Positions 33,890-46,554 are shown, numbered from the stretch's first letter. The stretch is 64,000 nt of DNA from Dugong dugon (GCA_030035585.1 CM057463.1:138850736-138914735); one strand, 5' to 3'. Notes: generated from the sequence alone by a model not told the origin. Program-made: numbers and translations.

Positions 33890-36800
33890 CCTCTACACAC
33901 CTCCTTAAACCATACATAATCTCTAAATAAAGACAATTGTAAAGTCATACTTGCACCTAACATGATACAACTAACATAAGTACAACTGAAAACGTGGTAC
34001 CCTGTTTACATCTTATATTTCATAAGTAATGGGATAAGGGAGAGAAGGAACAAAAATATTTTATATGTATATGTGTGTATATATATGTATATGGGTACAC
34101 ACATACATGTATAATAAAACAAGGAAGAAACACTCAACAATTATAGTCCTCATTTCTGCAACTGGTCATGTGGTCATAACTGGTATTTAAATCCACCTTC
34201 TTCTACCACCCATTCCATATTCTCTTTGCCTTCTGCAAGCACCTCAGCTGGTCTTGGTTCTTTGCCTGGTGGTGTGGCCCAAAACTTCATTCCTGAAGGT
34301 TCCTGGCCATTAGTAGTCATGTCAGAATTGGGTTGCTGTACTTTTCCATTGACTTTAATCACAGGGCACAGTAGTACTAAGAGATGCCCTAAGGGATCTC
34401 CTGTATTCCAGACATACTCTTCTTTACTTCCATTATGTAATATCTATCTAATTTCACCTTGGTAATCAGGATCAATCACACCAGCCAATATGGTAACTAG
34501 CTTCTTTCCCTGTTGAGCCAGAGGCATGAGGAACCCAAAGTGGCCAGGTGGCATTCTTAACTTCCAGTTAAAAGGAATCCATGTTGTGTCTCCAGGTTGC
34601 AGAAATCCTCTCTTAGGAATTAAGACCTCTAGACCTTCAGAGCATGGGTTCACAGGGACAGGAAGCAAAAATTTTGCAGATGGGTAACTAGGGGTAATAG
34701 TGAGTGGTGCCATTATCATCTCCACCCCTTGATTCCTGGACCTGTGAATCCTGTCTATGGGAGAAACAGTACCATATATTGGACACTGGTTTAGAGCATA
34801 TACAGTTTCCTGGAGAACACTGCCCCAAACCTGCAAAGTGTTGCCACCTATCTGGCAGTGTAATTGTGTCTTTAGAAGGCAATTCCATAATTCTATCAAT
34901 CCAGCTGCTTCAGGATGATGGGGAACATGGTAAGACCAGTGAATTCCATGAGCATGGGCCCATTGCTGTACTTCATTTGCTGTGAAGTGAGTCCCTTGAT
35001 CTGAGGCAATGTTGTGTGGGATACCATGAGGGCGGATAAGGCATCCTATAAGTCCACAGATGGTAGTTTTGACAAAACATTGCAAGCAAGAAAGGCAAAT
35101 CTGTATCCAGAGAAAGTGTCTACCCCAGTAAAAACAAAACCCTGCCCTTTTCATGATGGAAGCAATCCAATGTAATGAACCTGCCACCAGGTTCCTGGCT
35201 GATCACCTCGAGGGATGGTGCCATATTGAGGACTCAGTGTTATTGTCTGCTGCTGGTACATTGGTTACTCAGCAGTGGCTGTAGCCAAGTCGGCCTTGGT
35301 AAGAAGAAGTCCATGTTGCTGAGCCCATGCATAACCTCCATCCCTGCACACGTGACCACTTTGTTCATGAGCCCATTGGGCAATGATAGGAGTGGCTGTG
35401 GAAACAGAATGATTGGGTTCCACAGCATGCGTTCATATTATCCACTTGATTGTTAAAATCCTCCTCTTCCGAGGTCACCCTTTGCTCAGCGTTCACATGA
35501 GGCATAAGTATCTTCACTCTTTTGGCCCATTCAGAGAGATCTATCCACATACCTCTTTCCCATAACTCCTTGTCACCAATTTTCCAATCATGTTCCTTCC
35601 GAGACCCCGACCATCCAGCCAAAGCATTAGACACAACCCATAAATCAGTATACAATCACACATCTGGCCATCTCTCCTTGAAAGCAAAGTAAACAACCAG
35701 GTGCACTGCTCGAAGTTCCATCCACTTGGAGTATTTACCCTCACCATTGTCCTTCATGGAGATACCAGAAAAGGGCTGCAATGCAGTCACTGTTCACTTC
35801 TGAGTGGTGCCTGCATATCACATAAAACCATCTGTAAACCAGGCAAGAGTTTTCTTTTCCTCAGTCAACTGACCATAAGGAATTCCCCATGAGACCATAG
35901 GTGATGACTGGAAGAAGGAAGGTAATGTGACAGAAGTGCAGACCTTGGGCATTTGGGCCACTTCCTCATGCAACTTACTTGTTCCTTCAGGTCCTGCTTG
36001 AGCCCAATCTCATATATACCACTTTCATTTAATGATGGAGTGCTGCCGTGTACGTCTGACTTTACTACTCTTTGGGCTAGACAACACCCAGTTCATGACG
36101 GGCAGTTCAGGTTGCAAGGTGACTTGGTGGCTCATGGTTAAGTATTTAGTTTCTACTAAGGCCCAATAACAAGCCAAAAGCTATTTCTCAAAAGGAGAGC
36201 GGTTATCTGCCCAGGATGGCAGAGCTTTGCTCCAAAATCCTAAGGGTCCACACTGTAATTCACCAATAGGAGCCTGCCAAAGACTCCAAACAGCATCTCT
36301 ATCTGCCACTAACAATTTAAGCACCATTGGATCAGATGGATCATATGACCCAAGTAGCAGAGGAGCTTGCACGGGAGCCTGAATCTGTTGCAGAACCTTC
36401 TTGTTCTGGGCTCCACTCAAAACTAGTAGCTTTTTGAGTCACTTGATAAATAGCCAGAGTAGCACACCCAAATGAGTGATATGTTGTCTCCAAAATCTAA
36501 AGAGGCCCACCAGGCGTTGTGCCTCCTTTTTAGTTGCAGAGGCACCAGACGTAACAACTTATCCTTCACTTTAGAAGGAATACCTCAACATGCCCCACAC
36601 CACTGGATCCTAAGAAATTTCACTGGGGTGGAAGGCACCAGAATTTTTGTTGAATTAATTTTCCACCCTCTAGCACAAAAATGTCTCACCAATAAGTCTA
36701 AAGTCATTGATACTTCTTTCTAACTAGGTCCAATCAGCATAATGTCATATGTAATGGACCAGCATGACGTCTTGTGAAAGGGAAAGGCAATCAAGTTCCC

Positions 36801-36941
36801 TGCCAACTAAATTATGAAATAGGGCTGGAGAGTTGATAGATTCCTGAGGTAGGACAGTGAAGGTATACTGCTGGCTTTGCCAGCTGAATGCAAACTGCTT
36901 CTGGTGTTCCTTTAAAGCTGGAATAGAGAAAAAGGCATACT
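33890..36941 (-). pseudogene. ERV-L pol: RT 3' part, RNase H, integrase, dUTPase-like end
   Basis: Reading 5' to 3' on the minus strand: reverse transcriptase remnant at about 36940-36700 (with a damaged active-site region near 36745); RNase H-like remnant around 35700-35400 (the ALAGWSGSRKEHDW block); integrase in the 247-residue open stretch 35187-34444, with SDQGTHFTANEVQQW, the spaced Glu of the catalytic triad and a C-terminal part; then a dUTPase-like tail to about 34170, beginning AGVIDPDYQGE. Fusion of dUTPase after integrase is characteristic of ERV-L. Frames are broken outside the integrase stretch. Confidence 0.87.
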
Positions 36942-36947
36942 AGGTAC

Positions 36948-39900
36948 GAGGCATCTGTCAGTTTGTCATACTGTGGGGGCTTGTGTATTGCTGTGATACT
37001 GGAAGCTATGCCACCAGTATTCAGATACAGCCAGGTCACCCATGGAGGGCAAGTTTCAGCAGAGCTTCCAGTCTGAGACAGACTAGGAAGAATGACCCAG
37101 CAGCCTACTTCTAAAAAAAATTAGCTGTAAGAAAACCTCATGAATAGCAGTGGAAAATTGTCTGATATAGTGCTGGAAGATAAGGCCCTCAGATTGGAAG
37201 TCACTCAAAATATGACTGAGGAAGAGCTGCCTCCTCAAAGTAGAGTTGACCTTAATGACGTGGATGGAGAAAAGCTTTCAAGACCTTCATTTGCTGATGT
37301 GGCATAACTCAAAATGAGAAGAAACAGCTGCAAACATCCATTAATAACCTGAATGTAGAATGTACAAAGTATGAATCTAGGAAAATTGGAAATCATCAAA
37401 AATGAAATGGAATGCATAAAGATTGATATCCTAAGCATTAGTGAGCTGAAATGGACCAGTACTGGTCATTTTGAATCAGACACTCATACGGTCTACTGTG
37501 CTGGGAAGGACAACTTGAAGAGGAATGGTGTTGCAGTCATCATTGAAAAGAACATTTCAAGACCTATCCTGAAGTACAGTGCTGTCAGTGATAGGACAAT
37601 ATCCATACACCTTCAAGGAAGATCAGTTAATTCAACTATTATTCAAATTTACACACCAAACACTAAGGCCAAAGATGAGGAAATTGAAGATTTTACCAAC
37701 ACCTGCAGTCAGAAATTGATTGTACATGCAATCGGCATGCACTGATAATTACTTGTGATTGGAATGTGAAATTTAGAAACAAAGAAGGATCAGTAGTTGA
37801 AAAATATGGCCTTGGTGATAGAAATGATGCCAGAGATCAAGTGGTTGAATTTTGGAAGAGCAACGACTTCTTCATTGCAACATAAATGGCGACTATACAT
37901 ATGGACATTGCCAGATGGAATACACAGGAATTAAATCAACTACATCTGTGGAAAGGATGGAAAAGCTCAATATCATCAGTCAGAACAAGGCCAAGGGCCA
38001 ACTGTGGATCAGACCATCAATTACTCATATGCAAGTTCAAGTTGAAACTGAAGGAAAATTAGAACAAGTACACAAGAGCCAAAGTATGACCTTGAGTATA
38101 TTCCACCTGAATTTAGAGACCATCTCAAGAACAGATTTGATGCGTTGAACACTAATGACCAAAGACCAGACCAGTTGTGGAATGACATCAAGGACATCAT
38201 ACTTGAAGAAAGCAAGAGGTCACTAAAAAGACAGGAGAGAAATAAAAGAGCAAAACGTATATCAGAAGAGACTCTGAAACTTGCTCTTGAACGTCGAGTA
38301 GCTAAAGCAAAAGGGAAAAATGATGAAGTAAAAGAGGTGAACAGAAGACTTCAAAGGGTGGCTTGAGAAGACAAAGTATTATGATGACATGTGCAAAGAG
38401 CTGGAGATAGAAAACCAAAAGGGAAGAACAAGCTCAGCATTAATCGAGCTGAAAGAATTGAAGAAAAAATTTAAGCCTCAAGTTGCAATACTGAAGGATT
38501 CTACAGGGAAAACATTAAATGATGCAGAAAGCATTAAAAGAAGATGGAAGGAATACACAGAGCCACTATACCAAGAGAATTGGTCGACGTTCAACCATTT
38601 CAGGAGGTAACATATGATCAGGAACCGATGGTACTGAAGGAAGAAGTCCAAGCTGCACTGAAGACATTGGCAAAAAACAAGGCTCCGGAAATTGACGGAA
38701 TACCAACTGAGATGTTTCACCAAATGGATGCAGTGCTGGAAGTGCTCACTTGTCTACGGCAAGAAATTTGGAAGACAGCTACCTGGCCAACTGACTGGAA
38801 GAGGTCCATAATCATGGCTATTCCTAAGAAAGGTGATCCAATCGAATGCGGAAATTATCGAACAATATCATTAATATTACATGCAAGCAAAATTTTGCTA
38901 ACGATCATTCAAAAGCAGCTGCAGCAGTATATCGGAAAGGAACAGCCAGAAATTCAAGCCGGATTTAGAAGAGGACATGGAACCAGGTATATCGTTATTG
39001 ATGTCAGATGGATCCTGGCTGAAAGCAGAGAATAACAGAAAGATGTTTACCTTTGTTTTACTGGCTATGCTAAGGCATTCATCTGTGTGGATCATAACAA
39101 ATTATGGATAGTGGGAATTCCGGAATACTTAATTGTGCTCATGAGGAATCTGTACATGGATCAAGAGGCAGATCATTTGAACAGAACAAGGGGATACTGC
39201 ATGGTTTAAAGTCAAGAAAGTTGTGTATCAGGGTTGTATCGTTTCACTATACCTATTCAATCTATATGCTGAGCAGATAATCTGATAAACTGGACTATAT
39301 GAGAATAATGGGGCATCAGGATTGGAGGAAGATTCATTAACAACCTGCATTATGCAGATGACACAACTTGCTTGCTGAAAGTGAAGAAGACTTGAAGCAC
39401 TTACTGATGAAGATCAAAGACCACAGTCTTCAGTAAGGATTACACTTCAACATAAAGAAACAAAAAAATGCTCACAAGTGGGCCAATAAGCAGCATCATG
39501 ATTAACAGAAAAAAAAATTGAGGCTGTCAAGGATTTCATTTTACTTGGATCCACCATCAACACCCATGAAGCAGCAGTCAAGAAATCAAAGGAGACATTG
39601 CATTGGGCAAATTAGCTGCAAGAGATCTCTTTAAAGTGTTGAAAAGCAAAGATGTCACCTTCAAGACTAAGGTGTACCTGGCCCAAGCCTTGGTATCTTC
39701 AATCTCCTCATATGCTTGCAAAAGCTGGACAATGAATAAGGAAGGCCAAAGAAGAATTGTGGTGTTGGTGAAGAATATTGAATATACCATGGACTACCAA
39801 AAGAACCAATAAACCTGTCTTGGAAGAAATACAACCAGAATGTTCCTTAGAAGCAAAGATGGTGAGACTACATCTCACATACTTTGGACATGTTATCAGG

Positions 39901-40118
39901 AGGGATCAGTCCCTGAAGAAAGATACCACACTTGGTAAAGTAGAGGGTTAGCAAAAAAGAGGAAGAACCTCAGCGAGATTGATTGACACAGCAGCTGCAA
40001 CAATGGGCTCAAGCATAGCAACAATTGTGAGGATGGTGCAGGACCATGCAGTGTTTTCTTTTGTTTTGCATAGGGTCGCTATGAGTCAGAAGCAACTCAA
40101 TGGCACCTAACAACAACA
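36948..40118 (+). mobile_element. Full-length RTE1 (BovB-like) LINE
   Basis: 3171 bp inserted in ERV-L reverse transcriptase, with the 6-bp flanks aggtac (36942-36947 and 40119-40124). The 5' leader (36948-37300) is the part re-used in the composite SINEs. The 3' end is tggcacctaacaacaacaag. A single decayed ORF lies between. This is the longest RTE1 copy in the window and a reference for the fragments at 9195, 21681, 27868 and 55222. Confidence 0.95.
37311..40010 (+). pseudogene. RTE1 ORF (endonuclease, reverse transcriptase), broken
   Basis: The endonuclease part is open at 37371-37745 (KLEIIKNEMECIKIDILSIS; IQIYTPNTKAKDEEIEDF). The reverse transcriptase is open at 38544-39035, with KNKAPEIDGIPTEMF, IPKKGDPIECGNYRTISL and QAGFRRGHGTR. 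A C-terminal block (KAKDVTFKTKVYLAQALVSS-like) lies at about 39600-39800. Motif C survives as 'tatgcagatgacacaact' near 39352, an A-D-D-T-T reading. Numerous frameshifts inactivate it. RTE proteins carry out target-primed reverse transcription and probably moved the SINEs sharing this tail. Confidence 0.88.
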
Positions 40119-40124
40119 AGGTAC

Positions 40125-40850
40125 CAGGAGATGTACTAATTTGCTCAAATGATGAAACCATATCTGGAATAGCAGCTACAATTGAAGTCACCACTTGGTT
40201 AAGTTTCCAGTATTCACTGCCATTCTCCAAGATCCATTGGTTTTTTTGCACAGGCCAAAAGGTGATTTTAACAGGGATGTGGTGGGAATCTTCATCCCTG
40301 CATTCTCAAGTCCTTTATGTTGACACTAATCTCTACAATTCCTCCAGGAATGTAGCATGGCTTTTGGTTTAATATTTTCCTATGTAGGAGTAATTCTAAT
40401 GGCTTCCATTTGGTTCTTCCTACCATACTTACTTATATCCACATGTCAGGGATCTAATGAGGGGATTTTTCCAGTTGCGGAGTGTATCTATTCTGATCAT
40501 GCATTCAGGAACTGGGGAAATCACTACAGGATAGGTTCGGGGACCCTCTGGACCCTCTGTGAACTGAAACTGAGCTAAGACTTCATTAATAACCTGACTG
40601 ACCTCCATACACTCCTATTCTGACTGGTGGGCCACAGTGATAGTCTGAGTGTCCTGAAATTAGTGTCAGTTCAGAGCCAGTATCCAGTAATCCCCAAAAA
40701 GTCTGATTATTTCCTTTTCCCCAATGAACTGTCACTCTCGTAAAAGGCCATATATCCCTTTGGGGAAGGCTGGGAGAAAGATTAACAGTATGAATTTTTG
40801 GAAGTGTAGTGGGGTCCCTCCTCAAGGGGCCCTGGCCTCCCCTTCATTCA
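40125..40850 (-). pseudogene. ERV-L protease and start of reverse transcriptase, broken
   Basis: The open stretch 40825-40586 shows the retroviral aspartic protease signature LLDTGSELTLI, with flanking VHWGKGN. Downstream (40585-40125) is the N-terminal reverse transcriptase sequence, cut by RTE1. Frames are damaged. Confidence 0.82.
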
Positions 40851-42428
40851 AGGGATTGTGGGCCTATAAACTGACTCTCTAGTCTAGTAATTCAATTAGA
40901 CTGTGGTTCACTTGATCTTGAATTCTTCTGCTTATACCGTTCAAGTAAATATCTAGTAGATTTCCCATCTATTTTTTGACTTCTAGGAACACTATGACTA
41001 AGTAGCCAACATCGTAAGTCCATGAGTCAGACCATTCTGATTATTACTGCTTTGACTCTGCTGTCTAATATAGTAACCATGCCCACCTTGTCTTTATCAA
41101 TTAAGTGTCACCACTTGGCCCCTACCACCACAGGGTCCAATTAGCTCCATTGTCCTAATTCAATTAGAGCAGTTGCCACTGTCAAATCTGACTTACATAA
41201 AATAGCCATCACAGTAGTCTTCAAGGATACTGGGGCTCCGTTCACAAATTTGTTCCTCATAGTTGTGGTAAAAGGTGTGTCCTTTGTGTACTTCATGAGT
41301 GGATTTGTGGGTCCAACCTGATAAATCCACTATAACATGCCAATTTCCATAAGCCTTTGGATGTCTTCTTCTAGGCAGGCCTAGCATTTCAACTTGATTT
41401 AGTGCAGGCCACCACTTAATCCATGCTTCAGTGAACCAACCAAATAGGCTATTAGATCCTTTTCTAACCTCTCGAGCTGAAACACTGAATGAAGACTCTG
41501 TGCTTAGTGGGCCCATATCAATAAACTCAGACTGATCCAACTTTAAGTTCCTTGCACCCTTAAGAGCCCACACCCATAATAGCCACTTCTACACATATTC
41601 CCCAGGTTTCTGTTGGTATATATTAGAAAAATCAAGCAGTTCTTTTGGAGTGTAGTGTACCTCCTCCTGGGTCACACTTTGTACTTCACCTCTTGGGTCC
41701 TCTGGGACTTAAGTCTAGCACACAGCTGGGTTAATCTCATCAGATAATGGTGAAAGGGATAACGGTTTTAATATGGAGGGTGGCTTAGCAGACAAAGATG
41801 GATTAATCTCTTCAGATGTAAGACGGATGGTTCTGTTAGCAAGAGTGATTCTATGGAATTTAGAGGTTCAGTGTCCCCAGCTTCTTGATTATCTGCCCAT
41901 ATGTCCCCATCCCAAGTTTCTTCTCAATCAATGCCCTCACTTTAACTTCAGATACCGTTTGATGTTGGGAATTCAGTTGGTGTTTTAATTCAGCCATTCT
42001 TATGATAAGACTTTGGGCTTGGTTTTCAGCAATATCAGCTCTGTTACTACAAGAAATAAGGCTTTCTTTCAGGGCACAAGTGCTAACTTTCAGGTCTTCT
42101 ATGCAGCAGTTGAGCTGTGACTCTGAAGCTTTGAGATCATCCCTTTCTTTTGCCACTTTTCTTAGCAAAAGTAGAGTCAACCAACCAGCTTTCTTATATT
42201 TCTCATTCTGAAAAAATTGTAGAAAAGTATTAAATATGCAATCACCCAGAACCTTGTCTCTCATGAGTATTTGATCCATTGGTGATAATACTTTGCATAT
42301 TTCTATTGCCACTTCACATCACGAATTAGCAGTGCCCTCTTTCCTACTGGAGGTAGAGTCATTCCTTTAAGACTAGCCAGACTTGGGAACTAATTCAGAA
42401 AACTCAGGCTTACGATGTTGTTCCTCTA
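40851..42428 (-). pseudogene. ERV-L gag, broken
   Basis: Its position between the primer site and the protease, and its size, fit gag. The open stretch 42312-41860 encodes a heptad-rich, coiled-coil-like segment (KVAKERDDLKASESQ, ENQAQSLIIRMAELK). A second stretch, 41573-41193, is capsid-like by position only. Stops and frameshifts occur throughout. Confidence 0.7.
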
Positions 42429-42446
42429 GAACCATTCTTGATACCA
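42429..42446 (-). promoter_or_regulatory. Retroviral primer-binding site, tRNA-Leu-like
   Basis: The minus strand reads tggtatcaagaatggttc, two bases inside the 5' LTR. It begins TGG and resembles the complement of a tRNA-Leu 3' end with several mismatches, the primer after which ERV-L is named. Confidence 0.7.
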
Positions 42447-42448
42447 AA

Positions 42449-42488
42449 TATCTTAGGCTGGGTTCTTCAGAGGAGCAAAACCAGTGAA

Positions 42489-42523
<35 letters not shown>

Positions 42524-43271
42524 AACTTTTGTTGTCAAGTCGATTCCAATTTATAGTGACCCTATAGAATAGAGTAGAACTGCCTCATAGGGTTTCCAAG
42601 TTGTGGCTGGTGGATTTGAACTGCTGACCTTTTGGTTAGTAGTCTGAGCTGTTAAGTACTATGCCACCAGGGCTCCAAAAATACATATACAGAGAAAGAT
42701 TTATTTCAAGGAAATGCCTCACACAGTTGTGGAGGCTGGCAAGTCCCATATCCATAGATCAGCTGTCAGGATGGAGGCTTCTGACTCACGTGGTTGCAAG
42801 GGCTGACAAATCCAAAATTGGCAGGTCAGATGGTAGGCTGCTGACTCATGGGGCTGCAGAATCCGGCAAATCCTAAAATCTGCAGGTCAGACGGTAGACT
42901 GCTGGCTCACATCCCAAGAACCGGAGGTCAGAGGATGATGAGTCAGATGCAGGATCTAGAGAGGGTGGGCTTTACCAGAACACCATATTGGATGCAGGCC
43001 ACACCCCCAAGGAAACTCCCCTTTCACTTGATTGGCTTCTCTCATCAGATCACAAAATGGAAGATATTCTGAATGTTAGTTAATGATAAGTACTAAGAAA
43101 AATTAATAAAGCAAGTGTGATGGTTAAGGTTATGTGTCAGCTTGACTAGGCCGTGATTCTCAGTGATTTGGCAGATATTATGGAAGATGATTACATAATG
43201 ATTACATAATATCTGCCAAATCACTGAGAATCAAGGCCTAGTCAAGCTGACACATAACCTTAACCATCACA
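42449..43271 (-). mobile_element. ERV-L 5' LTR with SINE and inverted duplication
   Basis: Matches the 3' LTR after removal of the AfroSINE at 42527-42675 and the extra inverted segment from about 43064. It includes a (CA)n run at 42489-42512. Outer end: ccatcaca at 43264-43271. Confidence 0.9.
42527..42675 (-). mobile_element. AfroSINE in the LTR
   Basis: Reverse copy from gttgtcaagtcgattccaat to caccagggctcc. It is absent from the other two ERV-L LTRs in the window. Confidence 0.93.
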
Positions 43272-43323
43272 CTTGCTTTATTAATTTTTCTTAGTACTTA
43301 TCATTAACTAACATTCAGAATAT
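43064..43323. repeat. Near-perfect palindrome, 119-bp arms
   Basis: Bases 43064-43182 are the reverse complement of 43205-43323, with one mismatch (43153 g against 43234 a) and a 22-base loop. I checked the pairing base by base across the arms. The right arm is the end of the LTR plus 52 bp of flanking L2; the left arm is the extra inverted copy. Confidence 0.97.
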
Positions 43324-43465
43324 TTTTTTTATTTATCTTGTTCAGTGTCTTTCTCTATCACTAGAATGTAAGCTCCACGGAATGAGAATTTTTGTTTAAC
43401 TGTTCAGTGCCTAGAATAATATCTCGTGTATTATAGTTGCTCAATAAATATTTGATGAATGTATG
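43272..43465 (+). mobile_element. L2 LINE, right part
   Basis: Continues the L2 cut at 33348: ttagtacttatcattaac, 'ctagaatgtaagctccacgg', 'cagtgcctagaataat', 'gctcaataaatatttgatgaatg', the L2 3' end. Confidence 0.82.
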
Positions 43466-43789
43466 AAGTGAGAAGGAGCAGAAGAGGAAAACCAGGAATA
43501 TATGGTTTACTGGAATTAAGGAAGAAAGCATTTCAATAAAAAGGGCATATTGAAGATGCATTTTTCACTTAAGATATGTGTTTATTTGAGGTATGTTGAA
43601 GCTGTGTTTGCATAGCATGCACACCATTTCAGCTTCAAGAGGACTGACACAAAATAAGATAGTTAAAGACTCCCTAACCACTGCCACTCCTTTCCTCACC
43701 ACTGCATATCATGGGATCAGGTGATAACAACGGAAAATGGAAAGGTAACTTATGAGTGGTGAAGGGAACTAATATACATTATATTCCTC

Positions 43790-44100
43790 TTATGTGCCAA
43801 GCATTATGCTATGCTTTTCAACAAATATTTGTTACATGTCTACAATATGTCAGCACTATTGTAAGCACTGGGGCTACAAAGTGACTCAATATACCAGGGA
43901 ATAAAATTTTAGAGCATTGTAAGAACACAGATTGAGTGCAATAATAGATGTACTGAATATATAAACATAACGCAAAGAAAGCCTAGAAAAGCGAGCAGCC
44001 CGGGGTTCAAGTCAAACTCTACTTGGGAAGGCCAAGGAAGGTTTCAAGAAGGTGGAAATATTTGTAAGAAAAAGGCAGTAAAAAAATCAGTAGAGACTCA
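43790..44100 (-). repeat. L2/MIR-type old repeat
   Basis: 'atgtgccaagcattatgct', 'caatatgtcagcactattgtaagcactgggg' and 'gggaaggccaaggaaggtttc' follow the reversed L2 3' pattern loosely. Confidence 0.5.
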
Positions 44101-44392
44101 CTAAGTAAGAGAACTCACCTGGCATAGTGAAAAAACTATCGCTAGCAAAACTTTGGCTGCCTGGAACCTCCCAATCCCAAGCTCAAACATCTTTAATATA
44201 GTCTAGTCTGTATAAAAGGAAAAATAGGAGAGAAGAGCAAGAAGACTGGGAATACAGTTGCTGCATGCTTGTAACAGCAAAGAACGGAAGCAGCACCTTG
44301 TTGTACAAACTCTCAAAATGTTGATCATGGTCATTATCCAACTTGGCCAGATTTGTGTTTTGACATCTAAAAAATCAGATTATTATCTCCTT

Positions 44393-44456
44393 ATTCTTTA
44401 GGGTAGTTATGAGTTGGAATCAACTCAATGGCAACTGGTTTGGTTTTGGTTTTCCT
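44393..44456 (+). mobile_element. AfroSINE 3' tail fragment
   Basis: Only the RTE-derived end is present: tagttatgagttggaatcaac and ggtttggttttggtttt. Confidence 0.85.
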
Positions 44457-45984
44457 TTGGTTGAGAGGGGTGGAGTTGAGGGAGATATCCACTCCCTCAG
44501 ACTGAAAGTGACTTAAGTAAGTGCTTGATTAGACTGTAAGGGGGAAAAGGAGGAAAGGAGTTTCTAGGATGCCTTACAGAGGATTCTAGAATGATTCATG
44601 GCTTGGTCAGCTTGTGGGTGGTGATGCCATATTTGGAACGAAGAACATATTTGAGAGGAATGATAATGAGCCGAGTTTGGGACATGTAAGTGTTGAGCTG
44701 TTTGTAGGACACAAAAATGGAGGTTCTAGTAGTAATTTGTAAGTACAATAACAAAGACCAGGAGAGAGATCAGGATCACACATCTAGGCGGTCCACTTGT
44801 GACTGCCTCAAAACTAGTTCCAATGAACTGATGAGGGCACAGCTTCTCTAAAGCTAATGATCTAGGGAAATTGGCATTTCTAGACCTGCCCAGATCCATG
44901 TCCCTGCTAAATTTATACTGGTGATAGCATAATGAAATACCTCCTGGTGGGTCACCACTTGTCCCTGATGCCAATCCTCAACACACACTTCCTACTGAAC
45001 TTTGGGTGTCACGTAATTCCTTTCTATGAAGATTTCTTTCCATTGACTGACCATCATAGGCTCACACCTATCTGGAAGTATACCATCTCAAATCTGAAAT
45101 TATCAGAATTTTTATTGTTTTATACGTTAGTATTGGTTCTCATTTATCTCCAAACAAGTTCAAGTTTCCTCTTTCAAAATACACACACTCAACTTGCTTT
45201 CCTTTCTAACAAATGAGCTCTCTCCTTTAGTTCACGATCAGTCCTTTCAAATGCATAGTTTCCATATGATGCCTACATTTTCTATCCACTCATTCTTGTC
45301 TTAAATCCTTTCTATCTGGGTTCTGTAACCACCTTGTTACTAAAGTGTCTCTAAATTCTGCCAATGGCCTACTTGCCAAATCCAACAACCTTTTCCATTT
45401 GTCATTCTCTGTGACCTCTGTGCAGAATTTGACAGTGCTTTAAAATTCTCTTTTCTCTTGAACTTTGCTCTCCTGGTTCTTTTTCCTTTTTCTTATTAAT
45501 TCAGTCATTTATTCAGCAAACATTTACTAGTCACCAAATTTTTACTCTTACAATGTAGCATAGTTTAATGAGAAAAAAATAGGTGAGTTGGGATTCAGGC
45601 AAATTACATGGTGCATCAGTAGATTAGTGGAAGTTTGTATGCTGAGCATAGGATCAGAATGAGGACAACACAGATTTTACACAATGCAGATTTTATTAAT
45701 GACATCAGGTTCTGGTACACTGATAAATCACCCCCACATGTGATATCCGCTAATCGAGTACACCAGCCCCTTCACTGTTCATTTCTGGATGCTTTATTTC
45801 TTAGCAATCTCTCTTCTAATCAGCACATGGTTTACTGATATATATGAATTGATACCACTCAAGTTATATCCAGGTCTTTCTCCAATTAAGGAACCATTCT
45901 ATTTTTTCTACTTGTGTGACCTTCACATGAACCTCTCTGTCCTCATCTGCAAATGAAGATCAAGCCATTACTATTTAAAGTGAC
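44457..45984. other. No recognised gene
   Basis: Mostly unassigned sequence. 45385-45470 resembles L2 coding DNA (gtgacctctgtgcagaatttgacagtg), and 45880-45980 resembles a forward MIR (cctctctgtcctcatctgca). No convincing exon was seen. Confidence 0.4.
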
Positions 45985-46468
45985 TGTCTTAGTCATCTAG
46001 TGCTGCTATAACAGAAATACCACAAGTGGATGGTTTTAACAAAGAGAAGTTTCTTTCCTCACAGTCATAGTAAGCTAAAAGTCCAAATTTAGGGTGTCAC
46101 CTCCAGGGGAAGGCTTTTTCCCTCGGTCAGCCTTCTTCTCTTCAGTGTTCCCCAGACTAGGAGCTTCTCTGTGCAGGGACCCTGGTCCAAAGGATGCGCT
46201 CTGCTCCTGGCACTGCTTTCTTGATGGTGTGAGGTCCCCCTGTCTCACTGCTCACTTCTGTCTTTTATATCTCAAGACATTGCCTCAGGATACAATCCAA
46301 TCTTGTAGACTGAGTCCTGCCTTACTAACACAACTGCCAGCCATCCTCCCTCATTAACATCATAGAGGCAGGATTCACAACATATAGGAAAATCACACAG
46401 TACCAGGAATCATGGCCCAGCCAAACTGATACACACACTTTTGGGGGGACATAATTCAATCCATGACA
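45985..46468 (-). mobile_element. MaLR-like solo LTR
   Basis: From tgtcttagtcatctagtgc to caatccatgaca, with an exact 5-bp duplication gtgac (45980-45984 and 46469-46473). The minus strand opens tgtcatggattgaatt, the start shared by MLT/MST LTRs. The 5-bp duplication fits ERV-L/MaLR elements. Confidence 0.88.
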
Positions 46469-46554
46469 GTGACATCGTATATTTTAATGATATAATCCTT
46501 CACATGATTATAGTTAAGTTATATTTTTGATGACAATAATAGAATAATAATAAT

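Larger units (their letters stand above)
33349..43271 (-). mobile_element. ERV-L provirus (copy 2), nearly complete, with nested insertions
   Basis: Two LTRs (42449-43271 on the 5' side, 33349-33865 on the 3' side) bound gag, protease, reverse transcriptase, RNase H, integrase and dUTPase-like remnants on the minus strand. I see no envelope gene, as expected for ERV-L. The primer site resembles tRNA-Leu. The 5-bp flanks ctggc (33344-33348) and cttgc (43272-43276) are a duplication with one change. About 3.2 kb of RTE1, an AfroSINE and an inverted duplication are later additions, leaving about 6.4 kb of virus. Confidence 0.92.

Noticed and set aside
34444..35187. A domesticated retroviral integrase gene (247-codon open frame)
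   Set aside because: It is collinear with the rest of an ERV-L provirus bearing two LTRs, flanking frames are broken, and copy 1 has the same region decayed. A long open piece can survive by chance; conservation data would be needed to reopen this.
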